DNA from: a virus
Virus record (IMG/VR): IMGVR_UViG_3300046500_000126
Coordinates: 1-63,702 of that record
DNA: 63,702 nucleotides
Direction: 5' to 3' (one strand)
Below are positions 30,804-40,256 of this stretch, in pieces (the stretch's first letter is position 1; every line of letters starts with the position of its first letter). The notes below the pieces were generated by a model, which saw nothing but the letters and a program-made list of their open reading frames with translations, had not been told where the DNA came from and did not search any database. Position numbers and translations under genes: made by a program.

Positions 30804-30981
30804 TTTGCTTATCGTCCTGTTTTTCCTGATCTTACTGGCCCTGAAACTCGCGGCCTTCGCTCTCGTTTATCAGTTTGGCCCGATGGCCGCCATCGTCGTC
30901 ATCGCCGCCTGCATCGCCATAGCCTACCGCTGGGAGGCCGGGACCGCAGGAGCCAGCAATACCGGCAGTCGGCTCGATTGA
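30793..30981 (+). CDS. Two-helix membrane protein on the opposite strand (62 aa)
   Basis: A rightward frame in the 120-base gap between two leftward genes, overlapping both ends. Two long hydrophobic segments (AILLIVLFFLILLALKLAAF and MAAIVVIAACIAIAYRW) and a polar tail. GGGG lies upstream of ATG 30793. No leftward frame fills the gap. It could be a small holin or chance, since the antisense strand is also rich in Ala codons. Confidence 0.4.
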   Translation: MEAILLIVLFFLILLALKLAAFALVYQFGPMAAIVVIAACIAIAYRWEAGTAGASNTGSRLD

Positions 30982-33900
30982 ACCGCCCGTTTGGACTGCA
31001 CCCCGAAGAATAGCCGAGTCGCTTCCTTCGCCGCGCGCGCATCCTTGAGTGCCCCAGCGCCCTTTTGCACCATATGGCCGACAATCGCGCCAGGCAGCCC
31101 GTGGGCACCGTATCCGAGCATGGCCCCCAAGTGATCCAGCGACTTGCGGGCGATCCGGGCTCCGATCGTGGCGCTCCCAGAGGGGTTTGTGGTGCCCTTG
31201 GCCGGAATCATCCGCTTGTAGACGCCAGCCAGCTTGGCTATTTCGGCTCGCTCCGGCGCGGTGAACAGGATGGTCGACAGCCCCTTGCCGCTTTCGTTCA
31301 GGAACTCATGCAGTCGCTGTGATAGCGCCTGCGCCTCGAACGGGATCTTGCCCTCGCCGGCGTTCGTCAACTTCTCCCACATGCCCTGACGAACCGCAGT
31401 CCAACTCTCAGGAGTCAGGTTCTGCTTGAGATGCGCGGCCAGGCGCTGCGACACGCCCTTATCGCCCTTGCCGGTGCGGGAATAGAGCATGTCAGCAACC
31501 TCGATCGGCGACGCCGGCAAATGGCCGTCCGTGCCAGCGATACGCGCCACGGCCTTTTCCAGATCGTTCGAGGGACGCCCCGACGGTTCGGCCGCCCGCA
31601 AATTCCGCGAATAGGCCGACATCGACGCGCGCTCATCAGCCGTCATCGCGCCCTTAGCGAGACTCGTCTGCAGGAAATTGTCGATGCGCCCCGCGCGCTT
31701 CGCCATGGACAGTTCCGAATCGTCCACATATTTGAATAATCCAGACTTCCATTGCGCGAATTCCTCCGGACTCAATATTTTCTTGAGCCGCAGCGCGACC
31801 TTGACGGAATTGCCCGTACCAGGATGGCCCTTCGGGCCATATGACAGCGCTTGAATCTGTTCCGGAGTGGCCGCCGTGTCGGAATATCGCCCCAATATCT
31901 TCTCGACCGCGCGGCCGATTTCATCGCCCGGCTTGGCCGAATACGTCTCTTTGTATTCCGCATGAGACTTCCGCGCCGCCTCCTGCAATTCCTTCGCTAG
32001 TTTGGCATCGCCGGAAAACTTTCCTGCCGCCATCGCATCGGAAATGGAGTTGTCGAATTCGTGCAAGATACGCCCCATTGCCCGCAAATCGGAGGAGTCG
32101 CCCTGCATCACCGCCTTGCGTTTGGCATCCTTGTAGAGCGTCACTAACTGCTTGCGGGCATCGTCCATAGTGCGCAGATCAACAGGCTTCGCCTCAACGG
32201 CCGCAGCGGTGCCGGCCTGGCGATCACCGGGGAAGTCGCTCGCCGCGCGCGCCGCCCCAGCCGCGTCCTCCTGCTCCGCATGACGGAAAGCGGTCTCAAC
32301 GGCATCGTCAGCCGACATGCCCTCTTCGCGCATCAGGCCGACGGCGCGCTGTTTCAGTTCGGGATTTAGCCCGCCATGACCCGCCGCGGCCAGGTCGTCC
32401 GCAAAGCCTTGGTTAATCCGATCACTTTGAGCGCTTTCCCGGGTCTCGGTCTTGGCGGTATCGCGCTTGCTCTTGAATCCCTCATGGCCAGCTGGATATT
32501 TCTTCTGCCCGCGCAATTCCGCGTCAATCGCATCCAGAAATTCGGTTGGCGTCGACGTGCCACCATGTGAATCGCGGAAGTATCCAGCCTCCTGCGCCGC
32601 CTCGCGCATACGATCAACACTGGAGCCGTTCTGCCGAACAGTGCCAAAGAACCCTTTCTGGCCGGGGATCTGCGAACGATGCCCATGGTTCAGGCCGATG
32701 GCATCGAGTTCAGCATCAGGCTTCAACCCGCCCTTGGAAGCGATGAACTCGAGGAGGCTCAGCGGCTGCGGCGCATTCTGCTTGGCGTAGGCATCGGCTA
32801 CACTATCGCCGAACTTCGCCCGCAGCGCCGCAACGGTCTCATCCTCCGTTGCCTTCGCCGGTAGCCCGACCGCAGCGCGCGCCGGCGCGGGCTCAAGCTT
32901 CGCCACCGCCGCGTCGGCGAACAGCCCGCTATCCCTGCCCACTGTCTGGTCGATAATCTTGAGCGCCTTATTCGCCACCGATTCATTAACCGGATCGACA
33001 TGAATTCGCTCACTCGCTGGCCCCGTCTGCAGCCGCGCGCGGATATCTTCCGCTAATCCCTGCGGAACCGATGGATCAAACTCGCCAGCGACCTCATCCC
33101 GCGCCTTATATGCCTGCTTGGTTCGCTCTACCGAAGCCGCGCGCCGAGCGGCGACGGCGGCCCCGGTTTTCTCCGCCGCATCAAACGGAGAGACCGGAGC
33201 CGCGCCCCCACCAAGGCCGCGAGCCAGGGTTTCCCCCTCTGCCCCGACCCGGGAGACTTGCGCCGCGCGCGCAGCATCTTGTGCCGCCGCCTGCGCCGCC
33301 AATTCGGATTGAACGAGTTGCCCGGCCGCCTGCGGCGCGGTGCGCGGCGAGGCGAGCGCTTGCACGGCAACATCAGGATTAACCGCCCGAGGATCAAGAG
33401 ACGCGGCAATGCCCGACGTCGCCTCCTCAAGCGCCTTCTTGGCCTCTTCGTCAGCCTGCCGAGCAATAGCTTCAGCTGACGAACCGCGCGCGCCGCGGCG
33501 CATAATCTCCTCCTCCGCCTGCACCGCAGGATCAGCCGTGGCTTGGCCCGTGGTCAGAGGAATATCGACGCCACCAGCCCGCTCGACGTTCTGGGGAACC
33601 ACGGGAGCCGGGTTCCGATAGTCGCGCACCGCCTGCACGCCCTTGCCGACCGCGCGCGCCACCAGTGGAGCGGCCGCACCTGCCGCGCCAGCGATCGCCG
33701 CCGGAGCCACGATATTCTCGCCGCGCACCGCCGCGTCAGCCGCCGCAAGCGCAGCATTCGACGCCGCACCGCGCATGACCATCTGAGGAAGCGGCCCGGT
33801 CAGTCCGAATGCCGCCGGGGCGGCCATCATAGCCGGAATGGAACCGCCGACCCCGCCTGCCACCTTGGCCGCGGTGTCGATATAAGGATGCGCCGCAGCA

Positions 33901-34283
33901 AACTGCTCATCGCCCTTGTTCTGCATCTCAAGGGACCGACGATATCGTTCCGCCCAACCAGGCGCGCGCGCCGGAACCGGAACATCACCGATCTTCTCAG
34001 TCGATGGGCCCGGACGGCTGATATCGCTGGCGCTGGGAGCCAACAGCGGCTCGACGATCGGGGCCAGCGTGGCATTCGTCGCCGCATCCATCTTGTTCAG
34101 CACCCCGCCCACGACAGGAACGCCCGTCGCGGCCGCGCGCACGACCTTGTTAGCCGTGACCGGATCAGCCTCCGGCGCGCCGCCGCCATAATGCTTACTC
34201 ATCGCATCAGAAATGACAGCCGAATCCGTGCCGTCCGGAAAGGTGAAGTTCGAACCGTCAGGTCCTCGAACGGAAATGGTCAT
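30924..34283 (-). CDS. Large internal virion / DNA ejection protein (1119 aa)
   Basis: A very long protein rich in Ala and helix, with a short beta start (ISVRGPDGSNFTFPDGTD), Ala-rich hydrophobic helices near 140-235 and long coiled regions (ADEEAKKALEEATSGIAASL). Size, composition and place beside a second ejection-type protein match the internal core proteins that podoviruses push into the cell with their DNA. No enzymatic motif was recognised. Confidence 0.7.
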   Translation of the reverse strand: MTISVRGPDGSNFTFPDGTDSAVISDAMSKHYGGGAPEADPVTANKVVRAAATGVPVVGGVLNKMDAATNATLAPIVEPLLAPSASDISRPGPSTEKIGDVPVPARAPGWAERYRRSLEMQNKGDEQFAAAHPYIDTAAKVAGGVGGSIPAMMAAPAAFGLTGPLPQMVMRGAASNAALAAADAAVRGENIVAPAAIAGAAGAAAPLVARAVGKGVQAVRDYRNPAPVVPQNVERAGGVDIPLTTGQATADPAVQAEEEIMRRGARGSSAEAIARQADEEAKKALEEATSGIAASLDPRAVNPDVAVQALASPRTAPQAAGQLVQSELAAQAAAQDAARAAQVSRVGAEGETLARGLGGGAAPVSPFDAAEKTGAAVAARRAASVERTKQAYKARDEVAGEFDPSVPQGLAEDIRARLQTGPASERIHVDPVNESVANKALKIIDQTVGRDSGLFADAAVAKLEPAPARAAVGLPAKATEDETVAALRAKFGDSVADAYAKQNAPQPLSLLEFIASKGGLKPDAELDAIGLNHGHRSQIPGQKGFFGTVRQNGSSVDRMREAAQEAGYFRDSHGGTSTPTEFLDAIDAELRGQKKYPAGHEGFKSKRDTAKTETRESAQSDRINQGFADDLAAAGHGGLNPELKQRAVGLMREEGMSADDAVETAFRHAEQEDAAGAARAASDFPGDRQAGTAAAVEAKPVDLRTMDDARKQLVTLYKDAKRKAVMQGDSSDLRAMGRILHEFDNSISDAMAAGKFSGDAKLAKELQEAARKSHAEYKETYSAKPGDEIGRAVEKILGRYSDTAATPEQIQALSYGPKGHPGTGNSVKVALRLKKILSPEEFAQWKSGLFKYVDDSELSMAKRAGRIDNFLQTSLAKGAMTADERASMSAYSRNLRAAEPSGRPSNDLEKAVARIAGTDGHLPASPIEVADMLYSRTGKGDKGVSQRLAAHLKQNLTPESWTAVRQGMWEKLTNAGEGKIPFEAQALSQRLHEFLNESGKGLSTILFTAPERAEIAKLAGVYKRMIPAKGTTNPSGSATIGARIARKSLDHLGAMLGYGAHGLPGAIVGHMVQKGAGALKDARAAKEATRLFFGVQSKRAVQSSRLPVLLAPAVPASQR

Positions 34284-35950
34284 TCAGGCACCAAAGCCCC
34301 ATTCTTCCAGACATAGTTCCCCGGCTTGACCGGTGCGGCCGCGGCAGGCGCGCCCGATGGCTTGCTGCCCTCGAGCATGCGCTGGAAGGCCGATGCCGCT
34401 TTCGGGTTCAGCAGTTCGAGCGGATCCTTGGTGGTGCCCATGCCCCGGTTATATTCGTCGCCGATCGACACAATACGACTATTGAGCAGTTCGGCCGCCG
34501 CGCGCACCGCCGCCTTGAGGGCTACGGGCGAATCAGCCGCATTGATCGCGTTCTCCCACTGGATGATATCGTGGACGTTGCCGCCCGAGCCGCGGAACGC
34601 CCGTGTGAGCTCGTCAGCCACAGCCGTCCGCGCGGTCTGGAATTCCTTGAGGCCTTTCTGATATTTCGGATCGAACTGCTCCGCGATCGGGTTGGCGATA
34701 TATCGGTTCCATGCCGGGAAGCCGCTGTTATTCAGATTGTTGATCGACTTATCCAGCGAACCGAGATGGCCGATGGCCGTATTGAACGCCGTCAGGTTAT
34801 CGGCGCCCTTCCCCTTGGTGAACTTCGTGCGGGTTTCCTGCCGCGCCTTGTAATTCACTGCGTCAAATGCCGGATCGGTCTCATGCACCGCAGCGCGGAT
34901 CTTCGCCGCATCCGTCGCGCGCGACATCGCCGGATATGGCTCGCGACCCTCAATGATCGCCTGCACCCGGTTTTTCTGGTCCGGTGTCAGATCAATTCCA
35001 CCGCCCTCGCCGGCCGCCATCTTGGCCTCAGCCGCAGTATTGCCCGGCACGTCCTTGAAGGTTCCGTCGTTCGAATTGAACACCTGGAACACCTTCCGCT
35101 TGCCGCCATATTGGTCCTCGACCTCTTTCGTCTGGACGACAGCGAACTTGTCCTTGCCAAGATACTGACCGAGCAGGGCCTTCAGCGTATCCGGGCCGCC
35201 AGCGATCGCCGCATTAATTTCCGGCAGAGAAGCGCCCTTGGACTGCAATAGCTTGGCCGTAGCATTGCCCTGCGAAGCCTGTAAGGCCAGAGCCTCGCGC
35301 TGCTTCATCTGCGCCGCAGCAATACTGTTATCGCCCTGCAATGCCGCGCCAGCCGCGAGCAGAGTAGGTGCAATGCCTTTCGCGCCCTCATTCAACCGGC
35401 TCATAAACGACGGTTCGGCTGCAGGAGGCGCGGCAATGCTCATCGGGGCGGGCGGAGGAGCCGCCGGCGGACCGGCCGAAGCCGGCGCAGGGCCGGCCTC
35501 GCCGCCGCGCGCCGCCGCACTCAGATCGGTGGAGACCGGCCGCGGGCGTGGCATGGGGACAGCGCCCGGCATTGGCGGTTCCGGCTCCGCCTGCGGCGCA
35601 TTGGCCGTCATGCTCTTGGCCAGCGTAAACGACGGGGGCACCATGCCGAACGGGGAACTATCTGGAGCGCCTTGAGGCGTTGTCCCGGGAACACCCGTCC
35701 CCGCTGGCGCTTGCTCAAGCGCAAGCTGGATGCCCGCGCTGTTCTGATCAGGCATGCCGAACGGATCAATCCGCCGCTGGTTGGCGTGCATCATCCGCGC
35801 TCCTGCCGCCTCACGCGCAGCCGCCGCCATAGCCGCCTCATCTACCGGCGGAGGAGGACTAGGGAATGGCGAGGCTGCGCCCGGAGGCGCGAACATCGGA
35901 GGCTGCGCGCCGCCTTGGAGTTGGGCCAGAAGGTCGTCGAGCCAGGCCAT
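34280..35950 (-). CDS. Internal virion protein (556 aa)
   Basis: Residues 1-190 are Pro/Ala-rich and disordered (FPSPPPPVDEAAMAAAAREA). The remainder is helical, with LNNLNNSGFPAWNRYIANPI and a C-terminal VKPGNYVWKNGALVPE, a short end-motif seen in several phage ejection proteins. Overlaps the 1119-residue gene by four bases, so the two probably act together in the capsid core. Confidence 0.65.
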   Translation of the reverse strand: MAWLDDLLAQLQGGAQPPMFAPPGAASPFPSPPPPVDEAAMAAAAREAAGARMMHANQRRIDPFGMPDQNSAGIQLALEQAPAGTGVPGTTPQGAPDSSPFGMVPPSFTLAKSMTANAPQAEPEPPMPGAVPMPRPRPVSTDLSAAARGGEAGPAPASAGPPAAPPPAPMSIAAPPAAEPSFMSRLNEGAKGIAPTLLAAGAALQGDNSIAAAQMKQREALALQASQGNATAKLLQSKGASLPEINAAIAGGPDTLKALLGQYLGKDKFAVVQTKEVEDQYGGKRKVFQVFNSNDGTFKDVPGNTAAEAKMAAGEGGGIDLTPDQKNRVQAIIEGREPYPAMSRATDAAKIRAAVHETDPAFDAVNYKARQETRTKFTKGKGADNLTAFNTAIGHLGSLDKSINNLNNSGFPAWNRYIANPIAEQFDPKYQKGLKEFQTARTAVADELTRAFRGSGGNVHDIIQWENAINAADSPVALKAAVRAAAELLNSRIVSIGDEYNRGMGTTKDPLELLNPKAASAFQRMLEGSKPSGAPAAAAPVKPGNYVWKNGALVPE

Positions 35951-37072
35951 TTAAGCCGCCTCCCGCAGCGCGCCGACCGGGCCGCCCATGCCGCGCGCGC
36001 GCTTCGTTGCGCGGTCGTAATCCACCATGAGGAAGCCGGACGAATGCTTGCCGACCGCCTCCGGCTCATGTTCGAGCACTTCCTGCGCCATGAGGCCCAG
36101 CCGCGGCACCGGATCGCCTTTGTACCGATATGAATAGACGTTCTGGCCATCGTTGAGCTTGCCGACCTTGGCAACGTCGGTTTTTAGCCGCTCATCCGAG
36201 AAGGCCATCAGCGAACTCAGCGCGCCAAGTCCCTTGCCCGCGACCCCCATGCCGGAATTGATCGTATCCAACCACGACGGGTTCGAGGTTTGGGTGGAAG
36301 TCCCGCTGCCGCTGGACGTCGTGCCGAGCCCGGCCAGCGCGACCGAAGGCTGCAGCAGTTGAGCCAAGTTCTGGTAGGGCTGCGAATAGGCCGCATTCGC
36401 CGCGCCGAGTTGCGCCGCCGCTGGCGAGGCATAGAGGCCAGGCAGCGAGCTCGCGCCCTGCAGACCGGCCAGCATATTCGTGAAATCGGACTGCCGAAGG
36501 TTCGTAATCCCCGAAGCGGTCGATCCCGCACCCGAGAACAGGGCGTTGTTGGCCCCCGCCATATTCGAGTAATTCTGATTGTACTGGTTGGCAATTGTCG
36601 GCGAAATGCCCTGCGTAATGCCGCGGCCGAGCGACTGCGCAAATGAGCCAGCGCCAGATGGATCTCGACCAGAGCCCGCATAAACGCCCTTGGTCTGATT
36701 TGTGGCCGAATCTATCGCCGTCCGGATCGCATCACCGAAGCCCGGCGTATCATACGGATTGAGATTAGCCCCGCTCGCCGTGGCACCAAGATTCTTCTGC
36801 AAATCCCCATAGGCCGATTGCAGCATACCCACCTGCGGCGAACTATCCGAGGCAAACAGCTTGGAGATAGAATCCGCGCCGGACTGACCGAAGTTCGGCA
36901 GGTTCGACAGCGATGATTTCAGCCCAGCGAGCGCATCCGATTGATCGCCCGTGACGCCCGTGCTCATGCCGCCATACTGGCCGAGTAACTGGTTCACCAG
37001 CGGCAGCGCCGGGGCCCAAGGCTGGCTCTGGCTTTGCTGCGTCTGTTGCGTCTCTTTGCTGCTGCTGCTCAT
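35951..37072 (-). CDS. Virion protein with C-terminal S74 intramolecular chaperone
   Basis: The N-terminal ~270 residues are Ser/Gln/Gly-rich and helical. The last ~90 residues are an S74 (intramolecular chaperone) domain: FSDERLKTDVAKVG, VYSYRYKGDPVPRLGLMAQE and FLMVDYDRAT. In other phages this domain folds and trims trimeric fibres and spikes; the catalytic Ser of self-cleavage is expected at the domain start (FSDERLK). Here it sits on an ejection-module protein, as in some N4- and Bcep22-like phages. Confidence 0.75.
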   Translation of the reverse strand: MSSSSKETQQTQQSQSQPWAPALPLVNQLLGQYGGMSTGVTGDQSDALAGLKSSLSNLPNFGQSGADSISKLFASDSSPQVGMLQSAYGDLQKNLGATASGANLNPYDTPGFGDAIRTAIDSATNQTKGVYAGSGRDPSGAGSFAQSLGRGITQGISPTIANQYNQNYSNMAGANNALFSGAGSTASGITNLRQSDFTNMLAGLQGASSLPGLYASPAAAQLGAANAAYSQPYQNLAQLLQPSVALAGLGTTSSGSGTSTQTSNPSWLDTINSGMGVAGKGLGALSSLMAFSDERLKTDVAKVGKLNDGQNVYSYRYKGDPVPRLGLMAQEVLEHEPEAVGKHSSGFLMVDYDRATKRARGMGGPVGALREAA

Positions 37073-37482
37073 AAAACCTTCTCCAGCCTAACGCTACGGA
37101 CCTCATAGCCTTCCAGAATCCTAGCCCAAGCCCGCCGCCCCTCAAGGACGACACTAACACAGCCCTCAACCCGCGCATATTCTTCGATCTTCGTGTGGAA
37201 GCGGGACCAATCGCGCATCCGATCGCCGCCGCACTGGCACATCCAGCACACCAGCCCCGAGCGCTGCTTGACGAGTTGCGTGGTCATGGCCGCCAGGATA
37301 ATTCCGTTGGCCTCCTCGATCGCGACCCAGAGCAGCATCTTGCCGCTCCCGATTCGGTCCAGAATATCTTCCGGCATCACCTCATCGCAGACCGATAGAC
37401 CAGCGTCGATCATGTCCCGGACTCTCGGCCAAATTTCCACCGCCGTCCCGGGTTCGACCGCTTCGACAATGACCGGCATCAT
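37069..37482 (-). CDS. GNAT-like protein of the virion module (137 aa)
   Basis: Acetyltransferase-like layout: MPEDILDRIGSGKMLLWVAI, a central strand (GIILAAMTTQLV), a Cys-rich turn (CWMCQCGGDRM) and a C-terminal helix-strand (WARILEGYEVRSVRLEKVL). Such proteins are regularly found between capsid and ejection genes in podoviruses. Function unknown. ATG 37482 overlaps the upstream stop; an upstream open extension is rejected. Confidence 0.65.
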   Translation of the reverse strand: MMPVIVEAVEPGTAVEIWPRVRDMIDAGLSVCDEVMPEDILDRIGSGKMLLWVAIEEANGIILAAMTTQLVKQRSGLVCWMCQCGGDRMRDWSRFHTKIEEYARVEGCVSVVLEGRRAWARILEGYEVRSVRLEKVL

Positions 37483-37811
37483 CCACCCGTGCAGGTAAAA
37501 AGGAATCGCCGCACCGTAGCACTCGCAGAATGTTTTATGACGAAGGAGCCCTGATCGATTAGCGTCTCGTCGACATAGCATGTACCGGCCCCATATTCGG
37601 CCGCCGCGCCAGCATTCGCAGGCGTCAGCATGGGAAAGCAATCTTTCGAGCAGTTCGGATGACTCACCGTCGTCTGTGTGGCCGGGCCCGCCGCCAGTTG
37701 GATCACGCCGCCCGCATAATGGCGCCCGTTGTTCAATTGAATGACCGAATCGACCATCCGCCGCCAGCCGGCGATATTGAACCCAAGATCAAAGGGGATT
37801 TGGAGGGCCAT
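37479..37811 (-). CDS. Small virion protein (110 aa)
   Basis: AGGGACGATGTA precedes ATG 37811, and the start overlaps the end of the stopper-like gene. Beta-rich with five Cys/His residues (HPNCSKDCFPM; TCYVDET) and a C-terminal VRRFLFTCTGG. Probably a small structural protein. An upstream in-frame extension lies wholly inside the neighbour and was dropped. Confidence 0.6.
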   Translation of the reverse strand: MALQIPFDLGFNIAGWRRMVDSVIQLNNGRHYAGGVIQLAAGPATQTTVSHPNCSKDCFPMLTPANAGAAAEYGAGTCYVDETLIDQGSFVIKHSASATVRRFLFTCTGG

Positions 37812-39517
37812 TACATCGTCCCTGCAGGCTGCACGTCCGGATTCACGCCGCGCGCATATCGCCACGTCGACCCGGCCGGGATGCGAAGTCTGGCTTTCGC
37901 GAATCTGGCCTCGATCTGCTGCGGACAAAACGCCTCAGAATTCACCAGCGTTTCGGCGGTATAGGAGACCACATCCATCGGCCGCATCCGGTAGCCGACC
38001 GAGCACATGGCATCCTGCGAATCCGTCATCGGCGCCAGACCGGCAATAAACACCAGAGGCCCATCGGCATCCTGCTCCGACGTTTCAAGGATCGCCTCGA
38101 TATTCGGCCCGGTGAAAAACCCGAGCGTCCCGTCAGGGCCAACCGCAGCCAAAGCCGCGACCGCCGCCGCAGAGATGCTATCCAGCGAGAACGGCAGCGC
38201 ATCCAGCGAGCCCCCGATCCGACCGCCGCTCACCCACGCCGCCCCGAACGTAGATCCGGTCAACTCAATATGCGTGGCGTCGATGATGATGGGCACCCAC
38301 TGCCCGTTCATGTACCCGGGCGTGATTCCCTGCACATTGATAAAATTCTGCCCCGCAATCGAGAAAAAGGCGTTCGTAATCGCATCCAGCGTCAGCCGCA
38401 CGCGCCCCGCCGTGCCCGCCGCAGCGCCGAGCACCGTCAGCCCGCCAGGCGCGATCGCATCCAGCGCCTCAAGCGTCAGCCCCGGCCGCGCCAGATAGCC
38501 GAGGAACTGTCCCGACATCGGGACGATCGACCACGGCCGATCCTTTATCGACCAATCGAACCAGAGTATTTTATCGAACAGCCCGGCGAGACCAGCCTGC
38601 GATTTATACGCCCAGCCGACGCGCGTGGCCTGCGGATCGGCAACGCCGATGACCAGTTGCAGGTTGTTCCGATCCACATCCTCGAAAAAGAACCGGTCGA
38701 CGTACTCTTTACCGATCGCGACAGGCTCCCCGCCGGCGACAATGACCTTGAACCCCTGCGCCGACAGGAAAAACGTCCGCGTCCCAGCGTTCACCACAGA
38801 ATACTCCGCGAACAGAGTATCCTGCGTTGATATGCGGGCGATCTGGAACGTCACAGGCGAGCCAGGCGCATAGGTCAGGCTGCGAATGGCCTCGTCCTGA
38901 AACACCACCCCATAGGCATCGCCACCCGAGAGCGCATGGCACACGCCGCCGTCCGGGAAGTCCTGAAAATCCGCCAGCCCGACGCCCGCCGTCCAGGTCT
39001 CCGGCGCATCCAGATCCGACCACTGCGCACGCCGCGGGTTGGATAGGAGTTCCGTCAGCACCACGATCCTATTGACGATCGCGATCTGCCCCGCCTGCGG
39101 AGGCGAACCGCCGAGATCCACAAACGTCGGGCCAGCCGTCAGCACATATTTCTGCGGCACCGTATTGATCTGCGCCGCCAGCACAAACTCATTGAACTGC
39201 GCAAATCGCCAGTTTTTCGAGCCTACCAAGGTTCCATAGGCAACGCCGCCCTTGCTGACGTCGGTCCATGAAAAATCTGTGTTGTTAAGTAAATATAAAC
39301 GGTCGACCGTCCCAGCGAACACCGCTATCGATCCATCCGAGCGCCGAGCGAAGAAGAAGCCGCGGCAATTGGCTGGCAAGGCTTGAGTAAATTCTATGAA
39401 GGATTTAAACGGCGCATAACCATCTCCAGATGGAACGCACCCAGAAATCAACACTGAAGTTCCGGTGCCAAGATCGGTGATATCTGGTCGGAATGCGGGG
39501 AAAGGCGCGACCGGCAT
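37811..39517 (-). CDS. Head-completion / stopper-like beta-propeller protein (568 aa)
   Basis: Repeating beta blades (AVFAGTVDRLYLLNNTDFSW; IAIVNRIVVLTELLSNPRRA; AYGVVFQDEAIRSLTYAPGS) give the look of P22 gp10-type packaged-DNA stabilisation proteins. Position next to the connector supports a neck or tail hub role. ATG 39517 overlaps the stop of the HNH gene (TAATG). Normally it would follow the connector directly. Confidence 0.7.
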   Translation of the reverse strand: MPVAPFPAFRPDITDLGTGTSVLISGCVPSGDGYAPFKSFIEFTQALPANCRGFFFARRSDGSIAVFAGTVDRLYLLNNTDFSWTDVSKGGVAYGTLVGSKNWRFAQFNEFVLAAQINTVPQKYVLTAGPTFVDLGGSPPQAGQIAIVNRIVVLTELLSNPRRAQWSDLDAPETWTAGVGLADFQDFPDGGVCHALSGGDAYGVVFQDEAIRSLTYAPGSPVTFQIARISTQDTLFAEYSVVNAGTRTFFLSAQGFKVIVAGGEPVAIGKEYVDRFFFEDVDRNNLQLVIGVADPQATRVGWAYKSQAGLAGLFDKILWFDWSIKDRPWSIVPMSGQFLGYLARPGLTLEALDAIAPGGLTVLGAAAGTAGRVRLTLDAITNAFFSIAGQNFINVQGITPGYMNGQWVPIIIDATHIELTGSTFGAAWVSGGRIGGSLDALPFSLDSISAAAVAALAAVGPDGTLGFFTGPNIEAILETSEQDADGPLVFIAGLAPMTDSQDAMCSVGYRMRPMDVVSYTAETLVNSEAFCPQQIEARFAKARLRIPAGSTWRYARGVNPDVQPAGTM

Positions 39518-40188
39518 TAGCGCGACTCCGTGAATGCTCGATAAATATCCCACCCACGATATATCCGCTGGAGCACCAGTGCATAATCGGGGTTGTCAAT
39601 TCCGCCTTCGAAGAACGTCGATAATGGCCCCTCCCGACCAGCGTATTTCACAACAACATTCGACCGCCGATTCTCAGCCTGCTCTTTCCTCGTAGCCCAA
39701 TGGCAATTCGATGGCTCATAATTCCCGTCATTGTCTATGCGATTGATTGAGTGCTTAGGCGATGGCCTCGGTCCCATATCCTCCATGAAGTTTTCGAATA
39801 AATCCCACCGCTCACAAACCTTGATGCCGCGGCCGCCATAGATTTCGTATTTCTTGCAGTTCGGGTTATTGCATCGCTTCCGCATGGTCGACCAAGTCAT
39901 ATACTCCGCCGTGACCTGCGCATGGCGCGATTGGCCGTGGCGCCGCCTTCTAAGCCCTTGCTCTCGACTAGAGTCGATCAGTGCGCAGCCGCAACTTCCA
40001 GTGTTCCCAGATACAAGGCTTTGCCCTTCAATAACCTTCTCAGTCCCGCAATCGCAGCGACAGAGCCACGATATCCTGCTGGAACCGCTGGGAAAGTACT
40101 TGCGAGAAACCGGCCCGAGCGCGATCAACCGATTGAAGCGGCGCCCCGAGATGCTCTTGGCAGTCTTACCTAATGAGATGAATTCCAT
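39517..40188 (-). CDS. HNH homing endonuclease (zinc-ribbon / AP2-associated type)
   Basis: N-terminal zinc ribbon (WLCRCDCGTEK ... SCGC), then NPNCKKYEIYGGRGIKVCER and the nuclease core HSINRIDNDGNYEPSNCHWA with TRKEQAENRR. This is a common freestanding homing endonuclease family. GGAGGGAAACT before ATG 40188 favours that start over an in-frame ATG at 40257. It splits the connector and stopper genes. Confidence 0.8.
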   Translation of the reverse strand: MEFISLGKTAKSISGRRFNRLIALGPVSRKYFPSGSSRISWLCRCDCGTEKVIEGQSLVSGNTGSCGCALIDSSREQGLRRRRHGQSRHAQVTAEYMTWSTMRKRCNNPNCKKYEIYGGRGIKVCERWDLFENFMEDMGPRPSPKHSINRIDNDGNYEPSNCHWATRKEQAENRRSNVVVKYAGREGPLSTFFEGGIDNPDYALVLQRIYRGWDIYRAFTESR

Positions 40189-40256
40189 AGTTTCCCTCCG
40201 AATGGTTACGGTCGGGAACCTATCATGCAAGGTGACAAATTCATAGAATGAACTCA

